Positions 41,771-54,000 are shown, counted from the stretch's first letter. The stretch: 64,000 nucleotides of DNA from Chondrus crispus (GCF_000350225.1 NW_005179281.1:1-64000); one strand, 5' to 3'. The notes: generated by a model not told the origin, from the sequence alone. Numbers and translations are program-made.

Positions 41771-44124
41771 AGTACGTCGACCCTGTGCCTCTCGCGACTC
41801 ATGCGAGATTCCCCTCTCTTGTTTTCCTGCCGCTGCGGGATCTTTCTCACATCCGACGGCGCGGGCCCCGCGGCGGACCCTCTGAAGGGTTGGTTCGACC
41901 TCGGCGTTGAAGCACTCGGCGTGCTCGCCGTCTGCGAATCGAACCAGTTCTTGACCTTCAGATAACTCGTCGATGGTATCCCTAACCTCTCCATCGGAGA
42001 CAACGCCTCATAATTTTCCAAAACTCGGTGCATTTCCCGGAGGGAAAGGATGCACGTTGGCGCGGCGTGCCCCTTTTCATAGCAATGATAGCACACCAGT
42101 CCGTGCGTCTTGACAGGATATTGCGGCCTAGGTCCTCCACGGGCCGGCGGCCTTCCTTGACGTTGCGGCCTTCCCATCCAGCCTGGCCTTCGAAACGTCG
42201 TACCCTTGTCTTCCATCGGAATGCGCGGCGCCGGCGTGTGGCCGCGCCCCCGAAACATCATCACGGGATCCGTGGGCTCTGAAAACGACTCTGTCGTATA
42301 TGTGGGCGTCGGTAAAGTTGACGACCCGCTGTCCCCGTAGTCCTCGTGTCCGTAGCCGTCCGATGGCTCAATGAACTCGCCTTCGGCTACTAACGCTCCT
42401 TCGTAGTGATTTTCGCTACTTCCATGCGCACCGCGCTCATCTGACGCGGAAATGGACTCGGCCAAATGGACGACGGCATGACTTTTGCGACCGGGATAAG
42501 AAGCCCTCGGCTTCTTACCCACCCTAATTGTCGACGACGTCTGAATCGTGACCTTCTTGGTCTTCTTGTCCTTAGCGCGGCTCGCCGAGCCATGCGCCTT
42601 CGCGTAATTAACTAGTCTCAAAAACGAAACATCCCGATTGTCTTGTCGGTATTGAGATACCATTGGCTTGATACTCGAATCGAGTCCTTCAATAAACATC
42701 GTCATTTGTTCTTCCATGGAATATACGTTTCCATATCGATTGCTCGCGTCCGTCAGACGGATATAAAATTCCATCTCGTCTTCAGACGGTCTTTGCTGAA
42801 CTTCTCGCAATGCGAGCACAGCTTGACGGATCGCCTCGTCGGTTGCGAAACTCCTCAACAACCACTGCACGGCCTCCGGCCAAACGGATATCTTTCCGTG
42901 ATGGGACCCGGCCGTCTGAGACACCGAAGTGTACTGTCTCAAGGCGATGCCGCTTAAAAATTCAGGCAACAGGCGGATCGGTTGCCCCTCGTTCATTTCT
43001 TGAGTATCGAACTCCTGAACTAATTTTGCCAAAAAATCCAACACAAGGACCCCGTCTTCACCTGTGAACGTGTTGTCCTTCTTCACCTTAGGCGGAATAT
43101 CTCTCCTGATTTTTCGCACGGCGGTCCGCCGAGAACTTGACAAATATGTCTGCAGGTTCCGCAAGCGGTACGTTCGGTACGAAAGTAATTTCTTAAAGAG
43201 GTAGTTGGTCGGATTCAGCTTCTCCAACTCCTCCCATCGCGGCCCGCACCGCGTTGCGACATCTTTGGGCTCCGCGTCCTTGTCTCTCCGCGAGGCGGAC
43301 GAAGTTATCCCGCCCCGTCTGGAGGTAATTTTCTTGCTTGACGAAATTCCGTTTCCGTCTTCTGAACGGCGTTCGGAATCGCCCGAATGGTTCGACGAAC
43401 CGCCGTTACCATCTTCGGAGGGACCAAGCGACTCTGACTGTGAGTTGCGGTTCTCCGGATCGTCACTACAGTGACCCTTGCTTGTACGTCGCTTGTCCTT
43501 CTTCGAGGGCTTCGACTTGGAACTCCGCTGCCGAGCGGGCTTGTCCTTCTTCGACCGACGGTCGCCCTCTCTACCCGAAGGGAGCGGCTCGTCGTCCGAT
43601 CCTTGCGGAGCTTGATCCGCGGCCTGCTCAAGGTCCTCGAGACGTTGCGCGGCGCGATCGAATCGGTCATCGATGCTGATTCGGAACTGGCCTAAGGACT
43701 CTAGCGCTTGATTCGCGTCGCGCCTCGCGTCCTTGACTGAAATTTTCAACGAGGCTAGGACCTCCGGCTCCAGACCATCGGTCGCCTCACCTCGCTCCTT
43801 CTCAACGAGATCCATTCGAGCCGACAGCTCTCCTAAAACAGTGTGGAACTCGGATGCTTGCAACTCCAGTTGCTTCCGGACGAGGGCTAATTCAGCCTCG
43901 AGATTTTTCGTCATCTCTTGGCGAATTTCCTCGCCCATCTTCTCGAACCTGTAGGATAGGTTATCCTTGTCGGCTTCAATCCCGGTCGGGGATTCTTGAC
44001 CTTCGGGATCCGTGGCCGTATTGGCCTGGCTTCGGGTGCGAGGCCCTCGCGGGATTCTCGACGCCCTTGCCGATCCGCTCCTACTCGCCCCGGGACCGAC
44101 GTCTCCGGGGGCGCTTGTCGACAT
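41737..44124 (-). CDS. gag: Family A Gag (795 aa), intact
   Basis: Structural Gag protein and the best-preserved gag in the window. It starts MSTSAPGDVGPG, 146 bases from the primer-binding site. A predicted coiled coil at about 50-190 is followed by an Asp/Ser/Lys-rich linker (190-300). A capsid-like region runs from about 320 to 540 (YRTYRLRNLQT, DDGVLVLDFLAKLVQEFD, RLLPEFLSGIALRQ). A zinc knuckle of form CX2CX4HX4C is at 678-691. The knuckle binds RNA and is typical of Ty3/gypsy nucleocapsid. The C-terminus overlaps the protease ORF. Copies at 1-1815 and 56018-58957 are decayed. Confidence 0.93.
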   Translation of the reverse strand: MSTSAPGDVGPGASRSGSARASRIPRGPRTRSQANTATDPEGQESPTGIEADKDNLSYRFEKMGEEIRQEMTKNLEAELALVRKQLELQASEFHTVLGELSARMDLVEKERGEATDGLEPEVLASLKISVKDARRDANQALESLGQFRISIDDRFDRAAQRLEDLEQAADQAPQGSDDEPLPSGREGDRRSKKDKPARQRSSKSKPSKKDKRRTSKGHCSDDPENRNSQSESLGPSEDGNGGSSNHSGDSERRSEDGNGISSSKKITSRRGGITSSASRRDKDAEPKDVATRCGPRWEELEKLNPTNYLFKKLLSYRTYRLRNLQTYLSSSRRTAVRKIRRDIPPKVKKDNTFTGEDGVLVLDFLAKLVQEFDTQEMNEGQPIRLLPEFLSGIALRQYTSVSQTAGSHHGKISVWPEAVQWLLRSFATDEAIRQAVLALREVQQRPSEDEMEFYIRLTDASNRYGNVYSMEEQMTMFIEGLDSSIKPMVSQYRQDNRDVSFLRLVNYAKAHGSASRAKDKKTKKVTIQTSSTIRVGKKPRASYPGRKSHAVVHLAESISASDERGAHGSSENHYEGALVAEGEFIEPSDGYGHEDYGDSGSSTLPTPTYTTESFSEPTDPVMMFRGRGHTPAPRIPMEDKGTTFRRPGWMGRPQRQGRPPARGGPRPQYPVKTHGLVCYHCYEKGHAAPTCILSLREMHRVLENYEALSPMERLGIPSTSYLKVKNWFDSQTASTPSASTPRSNQPFRGSAAGPAPSDVRKIPQRQENKRGESRMSRERHRVDVLCPGLSSVPRL

Positions 44125-44269
44125 GGTTCGTTTCCAAAAACGAACCTAACTTAACACAAAGAAAAAAATAGAAAAACGCCACCGCACTTGAATAAACTTA
44201 CGTCGCAGATAAAACTCCTGTAGTCCGTTTCAGCTTACGCAGTTTCTAGGCCGGGTCTCCTGTATGCAA

Positions 44270-44287
44270 TTCTAGGTCGGGAGACCA
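44270..44287 (-). other. Primer-binding site, family A copy 2
   Basis: The minus strand reads TGGTCTCCCGACCTAGAA, four bases inside the 5' LTR, identical to the other sites. Confidence 0.85.
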
Positions 44288-44291
44288 CTTT

Positions 44292-45359
44292 TGTAGTGCA
44301 ATGCGCCTGTTAGGCAGAGACCAAGGTCCGACGGTCCAACACAAACAACAGCAACAAAAACAACAACTGCCAACGGCACAGCGCTACGGAGTGTTTGAAG
44401 CTCCCTGTCCTCTTTAAGCGGGTTTGCGGCCCGCAGTAGCTCGGATCCCTGATAGGGGGGGGCAAAGAGAAGGGCCCAGCCCGGGATCGGTAAATGGTGG
44501 TAGAGACTTGTAAAGGCAAGTGCTCGACGAGTTCGGAGGGGTGTTTGGGTAAACCTGGTCCGATGGGTCGTAAATCCAATGCTCGAAGAGCGCCTTGTAC
44601 ACCTTATACCCTTGATAAGGTCTTCGACGGGGTCGTCGCAACGTAGCCCGTCGGGAAAGAAGAAAACGTAGCAGCGCTACACCGTCTTACTGCCCGATGG
44701 CAAAGTACCAACAACGGATCGGTCGCAACCAGATTCCGATGGAACCAACACGGAGAAAAGCACCACTGGTGCACCAACACAAAAGCCCGATGGCAAATGA
44801 CGTCACGTTGCGGATCGCAATCCTACAAGGTGGGACCAACTCAAGATTAAGGGAAATTAGGATAGGGAAATAAAGGAAAATGATAAGGAAAAAGGGGACC
44901 CCCGAGCGCAAAGGATAAAGTAATCTGTAGTTAAAAGGAATGTCTTGAAAAAGACGGACTTCAACCAAGGCGATATCAGACTCTGGCAACTCGGGTTCGA
45001 TTGGGAAATAAAGGGAAAAGAAAGGGGACCCCCGAGCGCTGAAGGATGCCGTAGGCTTAGGTAAAAGGGAGCGTCTTGGTAGAGACGGACTTCGACCAAG
45101 GCGACATTCAACTCCGGCAACTCGGGTTACCTTTACTGACTTGGTAGTCAGAGGGCTAAGGTATATATCACCCCCCCGGAGCCACTACAGTAGCTCTCGG
45201 CGCTACATCCTAGATCTAATCTAATGTTAAATAACTAATATGCAACTAATTAAAATTAATAATTAAAATAATAAAGTGAAATGATTTTCACTTTTGCTTG
45301 TCATACCCCATCATTTTCATCTCTTTTCACCCCCCTTTTCAGGTGCGTATTGCACTACA
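44292..45359 (-). repeat. LTR-A, 5' LTR (1068 bp)
   Basis: Terminal TGTAGTGCAAT and ATTGCACTACA, primer-binding site on the left. It contains an internal tandem duplication with a period of about 130 bases (44894-45023 and 45024-45130), beginning GGGGACCCCCGAGCGC. The hairpin GCGGG...CCCGC at 44418-44434 matches GTGGGC...GCCCAC in other copies with paired changes. Confidence 0.9.
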
Positions 45360-45601
45360 AATCTTTTCGATCCTCGTTGCCCCCGTCACCATCGTTACGC
45401 CTCACCGGGACGTCGGCTGTCCTGGTGTCCTGTCCTCCTAACGTCGGGCCTTCGGAGGCCTCGACGTGCGCTCCCTCCTGTATCGGCATTACAGGAGCTC
45501 CCTTGCTCGCCTCCAGAAGCGGGGGATGTATTATCGGACAATACCCCCCGTGTCCCTGGCGAGCGCGCGGGGTCGGGTCTAGTTCGTGGGGAAAAGACGG
45601 C

Positions 45602-48229
45602 TCACGCGACCGCGCTTACCTTTCCAGCACACTGTTTTTTCGAACTACCCGTGCTATTGGAGCTAACCTCCTGGCTATCGACGGCCAGGTCTTCTTCTGG
45701 TAGCCGGCGGCATGGGTCGGGACGATTCCCCCACTGCGGCTCGGCGGTCTTGACGAAGTACTCGGGTACTTCCGGGCCTTGACCTGCGGCGTTCGGTCGT
45801 CGCAGGATATAGGGGACGAAGCGAGTCGGTTCCCCTTCGTGACCCTCCGTGGGTAGAGGGTACCGATCCTCTACCCAGTCTTGCAGGTACATTATCCCAT
45901 TTTGTACCTGTTGGGGTAACCGAGAACGGTCTCGGTCTCCTCTTTCTCCTTTTTGGGGGTACCTTGTGTCCGCCTGCCGGTAGGCGGGTCGATCCCGACG
46001 ATCGACTTCGTTACGACGGTACCCGCCTCCACGGGGGGCGAAGCGTGCGCCCCCACCCGACCGGCTCGGAAAACCTTGACGCGGGGGACGGCCCTCGCTC
46101 GCCGCTTGCCGGAGGAGATTACGCGCACCGGGGCGCGTCTTCATCTGGTAGCGGTAGTTCCTGTACGCCGTGAACATTCGTCGTTCCGGCGACAGGAACG
46201 GGCACGCGTACATGGCATGCCCGTACGTACGGCATAGCCAGCACAGGTACGCGCTGCCGTCCGTTGAGGCGAAGGTCGCCGCGTGCGGCGCCTCCTCATC
46301 GGTGAGGAGGGGCACGCGAGGCGCTTCGCCTCTTGCATCTCGGTTCGATATGTCGAGCTCTGCGACCCGGGAGTTCGTACCCCTTACCACTCTTGGAGTG
46401 GCCGCAAACGCGGTTGCGTAACTCGATGTCGTTCCGGTCGACATCGGTGAGGGGTTTCGTGCCCCCATGAGCCCTGTTCCTTGCGTAATGAGGACAGGGT
46501 CGGCCTGCCACTCATCCTCCCCGATATGGAGGGTCGAGGCGGGACTTGTGGCGGCGGACTTCGTAGTCCTGCCAGCCCTCCCTGCCGGTTTCGAATCCGG
46601 AAGAGATAAACCGCGCCGAGCGCGGTACGTTGTACCTTCCGCCGTGGCGATACGGCGGATGGTCGGAAGATCGGTCTTCTGACTGCCTGGCAGCCTTTGC
46701 ACAGTTTCGGATACTGCGGCACGGGTTGCCGGTGCAAGTCCCCGCACGAAGTAGTGCGCGAGGGACTGCTCGGAGAAGACTGCCGTGCATCGGAACGAGG
46801 CAGTCTCGAGTCGGTCAGCAAACGTGCTTGCCGTCTCATGCGATTGCTGTCGCGCCGTAACGACAGCGTCGTACGCTTCACCTAACACGTCGTCCGTGAG
46901 GTAGCGTTTCAAGAATTGATTCACGAGCCCCGGCCAGCTCACGTCGTCGTGGAGCTGGCCGGCGCGGAGGTCACGCATCGTATAACTCGTATACAGGCGC
47001 TCCGCGTCACGCTCGAGGAAGTGCGCGAGGACTCGTACCGCAACACCTTCGGTCAGGTGTTGCGAGTTGAAGGTGATTCGGATATCCTTCAAGAACGGCA
47101 GCAGCTGGATCGGGTCGGTACCGTCGAAGCTGCGCATCGTGGGACCGATCCCACGACAGCGTTGGACGTTTTTCGCGATCCGTCCCGCGTCACCCGAGGT
47201 AACGAGCCTTGAGGTGTTATCCAAGCGGTACATACGATATTCAGCAACGGCGCTGAACTCTTGGATCATCGTATGTACCGGCTCGAGCCCGGGTTCAGCG
47301 GGACCGAAGGAGGTAACCGGTAGTACCGGTTACCTTCTTCGGCACGCTGGGTACGTACGCTAGTAGCGTACGGACGTCTACCAGACCTGGATGCTCGGCG
47401 TAACTCGCCGGCGGGTAGCCGCCCCAGCGGGGATCGACGGAGAACATCGGTTCTCCGGATCTGCGGGCGGCTCTTCCACGGTCCTGTTCGTCCGCATACG
47501 ATACGCGGTCCACTTGCCGCCTTCTTCTGGCGATGGTCGGCAAGGCTTGGGTCTCAGACGCAAAGTTCACGTCTATCGGAGGACGGCATCCTTCTGCAGT
47601 CCGACTGGTAGCGGCACCAGTCGGACGCCTTCCTTCGGGGGCGGCGGCGCTCGGAGGTACGGTACCACCGGGCCCTCTCGAGGGGGCACCGGGTAGCCCT
47701 TCGGCCATGGTACGTTCCATGTCACGAGCACGCCGACGAGTGCGTTGAGCTCAGCGGAGAGGTGTGCGAACGCACCCAATTGCTCTGCGGACGGAGAGGT
47801 TCGGTCCTCGGGTCGTCTGACCGAGGTCGGCCTCTCAGGGCGACCTTGCCCGGACGGTCCGGGCGAGGCGAAACGGGAGTCTTCGACGAGCACTATCCGC
47901 GAGTGTAACTCGTCGATCAGTGCTCGGAGATTCTCTAAGGACTGCGTCACTCTATCGAACCTCCCTTCACGCAGGGAGCGGAGTTCGGCCATACATCGAG
48001 TGTATACATTGTCCGATACATCGATCCGAAGGGAAGTACGGACTTCCTCGATGTATTCGGCTATGTGTTCGAACATCGCCGCCGCTCTTTCTTCGGAGGA
48101 TCCGAGCGACGGTTCGCGGTCACGAGGACCTGCGTCGCCGTCGCCCGACGGGGCGGATGGGGACTGCACAGCGGCCGGACTCAGATCCGCCGCTTCGGAG
48201 CGGATCGAGGGCTCAAACTCTTGGCTCAT
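45602..48229 (-). pseudogene. gag: Family B Gag, split by frameshifts
   Basis: Gag of family B, read leftwards from MSQEFEPSIRSEAADL (48229). An N-terminal coiled coil (IAEYIEEVRTSL, LENLRALIDELHSRI) occupies the first ORF to about 47600. The frame changes to 47295-47720 and then to the large ORF 45602-47269 (555 codons). That ORF has the capsid block EYRMYRLD, FDGTDPIQLLPFLKDIRITF and TFADRLETASF. The nucleocapsid knuckle CWLCRTYGHAMYAC (CX2CX4HX4C) is near 46220. It is homologous to family A gag in order and motifs but strongly diverged. Downstream protease and pol are absent, because LTR-A begins at 45359. Confidence 0.85.
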
Positions 48230-48290
48230 CTCGACGCGATCGGTTCGCGGAGGGAAGCGGAAGTCTTCTCGGAGATCGGACTCCAGGGTC

Positions 48291-48308
48291 TTCTAGGTCG
48301 GGAGACCA
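48291..48308 (-). other. Primer-binding site, family B
   Basis: The minus strand reads TGGTCTCCCGACCTAGAA, one base inside the LTR-B end at 48310. It is the same site as in family A. Confidence 0.85.
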
Positions 48309-48309
48309 C

Positions 48310-48977
48310 TGTAGCATAAACACCCCCAGCGATAGGGGTGTATGCACAGTTCGACCGAGACCCTTGTCGATCGGGAAGACGGGGGTGAAGCAGGACACCA
48401 GCTAACGGCACCGGGCAGCGGGCCCGGGTAGCGTGGTAGAACGGGAACGGGGAAGACGCCGGTACGCGTGAGCGGTTCGACGCCTCGACGCCCCGGCGCG
48501 GTACTGGGTAACGATCCAGTACCGACGGGCGGAGGCGGAGCCGGCTCGTGGGCGTACCGCGCGCGTCCTCAACCCGCGCTCGGTGCCGCTCTAAGGTAGT
48601 TAGCGAGCGCTACCTTAGAATAAGCGGGAAGTCGGACCTTGACGGTCGGTGGGTGACAAGTCCTTGCTTGTCCTCCTCCACAGCCGCCGGTCGGCTCCAT
48701 ATTTAATATACAAAACAATCTATAACACTACAGTACCGAAGTACTGTAGTGGACTACTGTAGTACAGATCGGACCGTACTGTATACTGTCAGCCATCGTG
48801 GCTGACAGTACACGTGTATGCGCGCTTCCGTACCGCGTATACACGTGTACACGTGTACGTGCGTGCGCCCGGTACACGTGGCCACGCGCGGTAGTACTGT
48901 AGAGCCCGAGGCTCTACAGTATTGGATCCCGTTGTTGATCTAATCTACTAAAAAGCCCCAGGGGGGGTTATACTACA
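48310..48977 (-). repeat. LTR-B (668 bp)
   Basis: On the minus strand it runs TGTAGTATAACC to TTTATGCTACA and is followed by a primer-binding site, so it is the 5' LTR of the gag to the left. It is also where the 3' LTR of the chimeric element to the right would be. Four hairpins lie at about 48728-48750 (CTACAGTAC...), 48758-48780, 48788-48808 and 48898-48920. Another, TACTGG...CCAGTA, is near 48504-48525. It is the longest LTR-B copy here. Confidence 0.88.
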
Positions 48978-50643
48978 CTGCCCACACGCAGTAGATAGTG
49001 AGTGGTTGGTCCCGGAACTCCCGGTGGGGCGGGATCGCCGTACAAGACGGAAAGCGTTCTCGGCCGCCATCAGCCCGGGCGTGGGGGTGCAGGAGCCCGA
49101 AGGAAGTCGTGGCTTGTCTCTCAGGTGATGCCTCGGTGCGTCGTTTCTTCTTTCTCTGCTTGACCGTGTACGTAAGCACCCACAGAATGGCTAGCAATTC
49201 CGCAGCCCTGAACACTGCCTACAGCAGTATTCCCATAGAGGGCACTGGCGTGTGCCACTTGCGAGGACGATCTGCCTCGAAGTGACAGAAGATCGTGTGT
49301 CCTATGTTGAGGGGCTCTCTTGTCAGGCGTCTGGAATACTTTGCGTTTTCCAACAGCATTCCTCGCAGTTCCCGTCACCCCGTCCGTGCGTTATTTACAT
49401 CAGTCCCAGGTTCCTCGTATTGCCACAAAATCTTCCCTCTTCTGCGGGGGCGACGTGGTCTTGCTGCGCCGAGGCCAGGGTGAGCGTCTTAGTCCGCTCC
49501 TCTCTGAGCGTCGTAGTCGAGGTTGCGGGTTCGCCGGGTGCTCCTCGTCAGTACCCGTCCCTCCTTTCGGCCATAGCCCGCCTATTTGCAACCGCGGTTC
49601 GCGATCCGCTTTGCTCGAGTGGCGTCCTGCGTTCGGCGTCGGCCGTAAAGCAAGCGCGCGGTACCGCAGCGAGGCGTCCGTTCGTGCGCGCACAGAGAGA
49701 GAGGTTAGTGGCGTAGGATCCTCTGGGGGAGGCGCCTTTCAGCGCCGTTCGCTGTCCGTGGCGAAGGTTCGGGTGCGCGGAATCCCTCCCCCCGCGCTGG
49801 TCTTCTCCTCAACGGTAGTCCTCCGCTCCTCCGTTGGTCGAGGGAGCACGGCTTGGGTTCGAAGCTCGACCTGTGCTCAATGGGCAGTGCGCGGGAGGAA
49901 GGTTAGAGGAAAAAACCAATCTGGCGGCTCGCCGCACGTCAGTATTTCGAGGCACCCGTTCGATGCGAGCGTGCGATTCAAACTTGCGCGCGCACCCCTT
50001 CCCGGTCAGGGGGCGGACGTGTGCACCTTCTGGTGGTACCCGTTGTAACCCAGCTCCGCACCGTCCGCCTTCTCCTTGCTTTTCGTATGGCGTACAGTGC
50101 CCCAGGACGCGGCGCACGTGCCGGTGTGATTTCTCCCCCTTACTTTTTCCGTTATTTTCGGGGTACGGTGGCGGCAGTGATTTGGTGATGACGCCATCGG
50201 TGCTGGTGCATGGTGCGCATCTGGTGCCGCTCACGTGTAACGTTCCCATGTCCCGTAATTCTCTTTATTACGGGGCATGTCTCGGTGGCAGTTTTGACGG
50301 GTATCGCGTCCGTGCGCATATATTGGTGCCCCTCCGACCGAGTTGCTCTCGCCCACCCTTCCTTCCTTAACTATCCTGGCGCCTGTTGTCTCGAGCGCCG
50401 CCCCACTCGCGGGGCCCCCGTCTACGCGTCTCACGCGTTTCTTCGGGCACGAACCATATCGGCCGGAGAACAATCCGGTCGATCGTTTACATGATTGACC
50501 CGCAGGTGCCTTGAGGACCATATCAGCGTGTGAGCCTTCCACAATCTGCCGGCGCAGGGTGCGGGCCTTCCGGTTACTCGTGTAGCCCGCTGAGGTGCTC
50601 CCAGAGAGACAAGGGATTCGGTCCCTTGTAATCGGGTCGGAGC
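48978..50643. other. Family B 3' region of the chimeric element
   Basis: This lies between LTR-B and the antisense tail. The plus-strand ORF 49320-50048 (242 codons) is Arg/Ser-rich, and I see no clear match to the antisense frame at 11989-13812. No recognised gene. Confidence 0.4.
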
Positions 50644-50838
50644 GTGAGTGGGTTCGAGGTGTTGCCCGCTCTCCGGGGGACTCGGTGTCCCCATCAATCA
50701 TGGCCCTATCGTGGGCGGTCGCGCGTTCTTTGGACCTCTCGGCTCGAGGTTGCTGGACTGATCCGGACGCTCGGTGACTTCGAGCTAGAGATCGTCTTAC
50801 CCTTCCGCTCTGAAGGGGGGTACTTGGGGTCCTCGTAA
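50644..50838 (+). pseudogene. Tail of family B antisense ORF
   Basis: The frame reads ...LWTSRLEVAGLIRTLGDFELE and ends at TAA 50836-50838. The copy at 11989-12471 has LQRSWTVGGLIRTLGSW in the matching place, on the strand opposite pol. The match is short but sits at the same position in two separate elements. Confidence 0.4.
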
Positions 50839-51039
50839 TGTCGGTCATTACGAGGGCCCAGCATTTTTTTAGGCAGTTCGTACTGTCCTGTTATAATGTC
50901 TCGCGTCCTTGACGTCCGAGAAGTCAAGACGACTTGACTTGAACACGTCCCCGGCTGTGACCCTCCGATAGGATCCGCCGTCCTCCTTCGCTTCCCGTTT
51001 TAGTCTGTTCGTGCAGGCTGCGGTTAATCCGCGAAGGAG

Positions 51040-51082
51040 CGGTTGAGGGCCCCCCTCTTAAGCGTGAACGTCCGCGTTCACG
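51040..51082 (-). other. Hairpin, stop and purine tract at end of B pol (copy 2)
   Basis: CGTGAACG, TCCG, CGTTCACG at 51063-51082 is the same hairpin as at 4901 and 8921. It is followed on the minus strand by CTTAAGAGGGGGGCCC. Here TTAA replaces the TTGA that carries the pol stop in other copies. Confidence 0.65.
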
Positions 51083-54000
51083 GTTTGGGTGAGGTCTCTG
51101 CCGGTACGTCTCCGGAGGCGTTGGGCGTAACGAGACACCAACTCCTCCGGGACGTGAGTCCGTGCCGTCCAAGTGGGTGTGTCGTAATCCGCCCACTTGA
51201 TGAGGAACTCCGTAGTTCCGTCTTCCATGACTCGATGTCTCAGTAGCCGTTCAACGGCATACTGCGTTCCCGCGGTGACCTTATCGGCGAGGTCCCGCGA
51301 GGTCGTCGTACTTGCTCGTGGCGCGTCTATCGGAGACGGCGCGTACAAGCAGCAGTCGGCGGAGACTCGCTCGGTGACCCCATCACGATCGATCGTGATG
51401 GTTCGGCGGTCATTGGCGAGCACGCGGTAGGGTCCGACAGCGGGCGAGGCGAGCTTGTTCGATGTCTTAGCCCCAGCGGTGGGGTTGAGATATACGTATT
51501 CCCTGGGACGGAGCCCCGAATTAATACGTCGTATGTGCTTATCGAAGTCGCGTTAGTAGCGAGCCTGCGTCGGACGCAGCTCCCGTAGGCCTTTTGGATA
51601 GTCGAGTCCAAGGTCTTGAGGAACTCGGCACGTTGGTTCCGTCTATCGGAAGGAGGTGCGTCGCCGTCCGCCCGTCGGAGAGAGAACTCCGGCGGTGGCC
51701 TGCTGAGCACGAGCTCAAACGGCGTGGTGCGTGTGGTGCGATGTACGTGGGAGTTCTACGCATGCTTCAGCGGCCCCACGTACACATCCCAGTCGTCCTG
51801 GTGTTCGCCCACGTAGTTCCTCAGCATCGAGGCGATTGTTCGGTTATATCGCTCGACTTGCCCGTTCGTCTGGGGATGGTACGCCTAAGTGTACAAATTC
51901 GTTATCCCCAAAACGCGGCACGTGCTGTGGAAGAACTTGGCATTAAACTGAAGGCCGTTGTCCGAAAGCAACGTGCGAGGGACGCCATACTTAAACACCC
52001 ACGAGTCGCAGAACGCAACTGCGACCGTGTAAGCTGTTGTCGTGCGGAGCGCAACGACTTGCGTTAGCTTACTGAAGCGGTCCGTAATCACGAGCAGGAA
52101 CCGTTTTCCTGTCTTCGTCTTGGGGAGCGGCCCGATGGCCAGGCTTTCGAGGGGCCTCGTAGCTGGAAAGAATCTCAATCGGTTGAGATGTTTTCTCAGC
52201 TTCATCCGGTTCATCGCGCAGGTTCCACACCCTCGCACCGTGGCTGCGACGTCTGCAGCCAGGTGGGGCCAGTAGTACTCGCTTCGAAGTGCGTAGTAGA
52301 TACGGTTCTGGCCCGGGTGCCCCGCGATGGCCGGGTTGTGGCACAGGCGAAGGAACCTGGCGCGGAGCGTCCGAGGTACCACCACCTGAACGATATCAGG
52401 GTCGAAGGGGTGTCTCCGTTTGAGCACCCCTTGGTGGTCCTCGAAGAACGCTGAGTCCCGGGACTCTGACTGTCGTGCCAAAACGGTTTGGCAGAAGTCA
52501 TCCACGCGTTGCTCCTCGGCTATCTCCTCTATCATAAGAGGAGCCGGAAGGTCGTCCTGCGGTGGGGCGACCGGGAAGTTGAGCGCGCCAGCCTCGGGGT
52601 CTTCGGCGCGCTGGATGTCGGCGGCGTCGAACTCGTCGTTCTCCTCCCAAAACGAATTGGGTCCTTGGAGAGCGGGGGCTTCGTCGTCGCCTCGCCGTTA
52701 GTCGCGTGTCCTTGTCCGGGCTTCGGCTTGGTTCCGTGTCGTTACGAAGACATGGTCGGCCTGGTGATCACAGCTCGTGGTACAAGCGTGGTCCGCGAGC
52801 TCGTTCGATACGTCTCGAACAGTCGTATCCCCGTCGAAGGTGGGGATGTCGTCATCCACCTCGACGGTGGGGCGAGGGTCATCGGCGACCTTCGGCAACA
52901 CGAGTCGTGACAGGGCATCGGGCACCTGATGCACGCGTCCGGGGCGGTACTGAATGGTGAAATCGTATTCAGCCAGGTGTAGCCGCCACCGGGTGAGTCT
53001 TCCGGAACTCTCGGTGAGGGACATGAGCCATCGGAGGGCGTCATGGTCCGTCCGTACGGTGAACTTCGTGCTTTCTACGTACGGCCGTAGTGTGCGGACG
53101 GCCCACACTACGGCGAAGCACTCGCGTTCGGTAGCGCTGTAGTTGTGCTCACTATCGGACAGTGAGTACGACCAGTACCCCACGGGGCGTCAGTCGTTCG
53201 GCTCTTCGTGCTCCTGAAGTAAGGTGCAGCCGAGTTGGTAGGCACTCGCGTCGGTGTCTATCATGTACGGACGACCGTGCCGGGGCAACGCGAGGATCGG
53301 CGGCGCGATCATGCACTTCTTAAGGTTCTCGAACACCTGAAGTTGCAGCTCCGTGGGGTTATAGAAATCGGGATCCGAATCCTTGCGCGTCATGTCGGTC
53401 AGAGGACGCGCAATCTTGGCAAACCCCTTAACGAATCGGCGGTATACGTTACACGTCCCGAAGAACGAACGCACTTGAGTCAACGTCCTTGGGAACGTGA
53501 ACGTCTTGGAAGCGTCGGCCGCCGTATCAGCCACGCTCAACTTGCCTGGGGAGATGACGTGCCCCAGGTAGTGCACCGTCGGTCGGAAGAAGCTGCACTT
53601 CTTGAGCTTAAGGGAGATACCGGAACTCCGCAGTAAGCTCAAGACGGTATCGATATGCTTCGCGTGTTATCCGTGCGTACGGGAGAACACGATCACGTCG
53701 TCGAGATAGACGAGGCATATTTGCCAGCGGACTCCGGAGAGTATTGTGTCGAGCGCACGTTGGAAGGTGGCCGGTGCCCCTTTGAGTCCAAACGACATGC
53801 GCAAGTGGCGAAACGTGCCCATGTGCGTTGTAAAGGTGGTCTTATCCCGGTCTTCCGGAGCGACCGGGATCTGCCAATAACCGGAATTGCAGTCCAACGT
53901 GGTGAAGACGGCTGTATCTCCTAACGAGTCGATGCAGTCGTCCATCCGTGGCAGCGGATACGAATCCGCTGCGGTCTTCGCGTTGAGACGCCGGTAGTCC

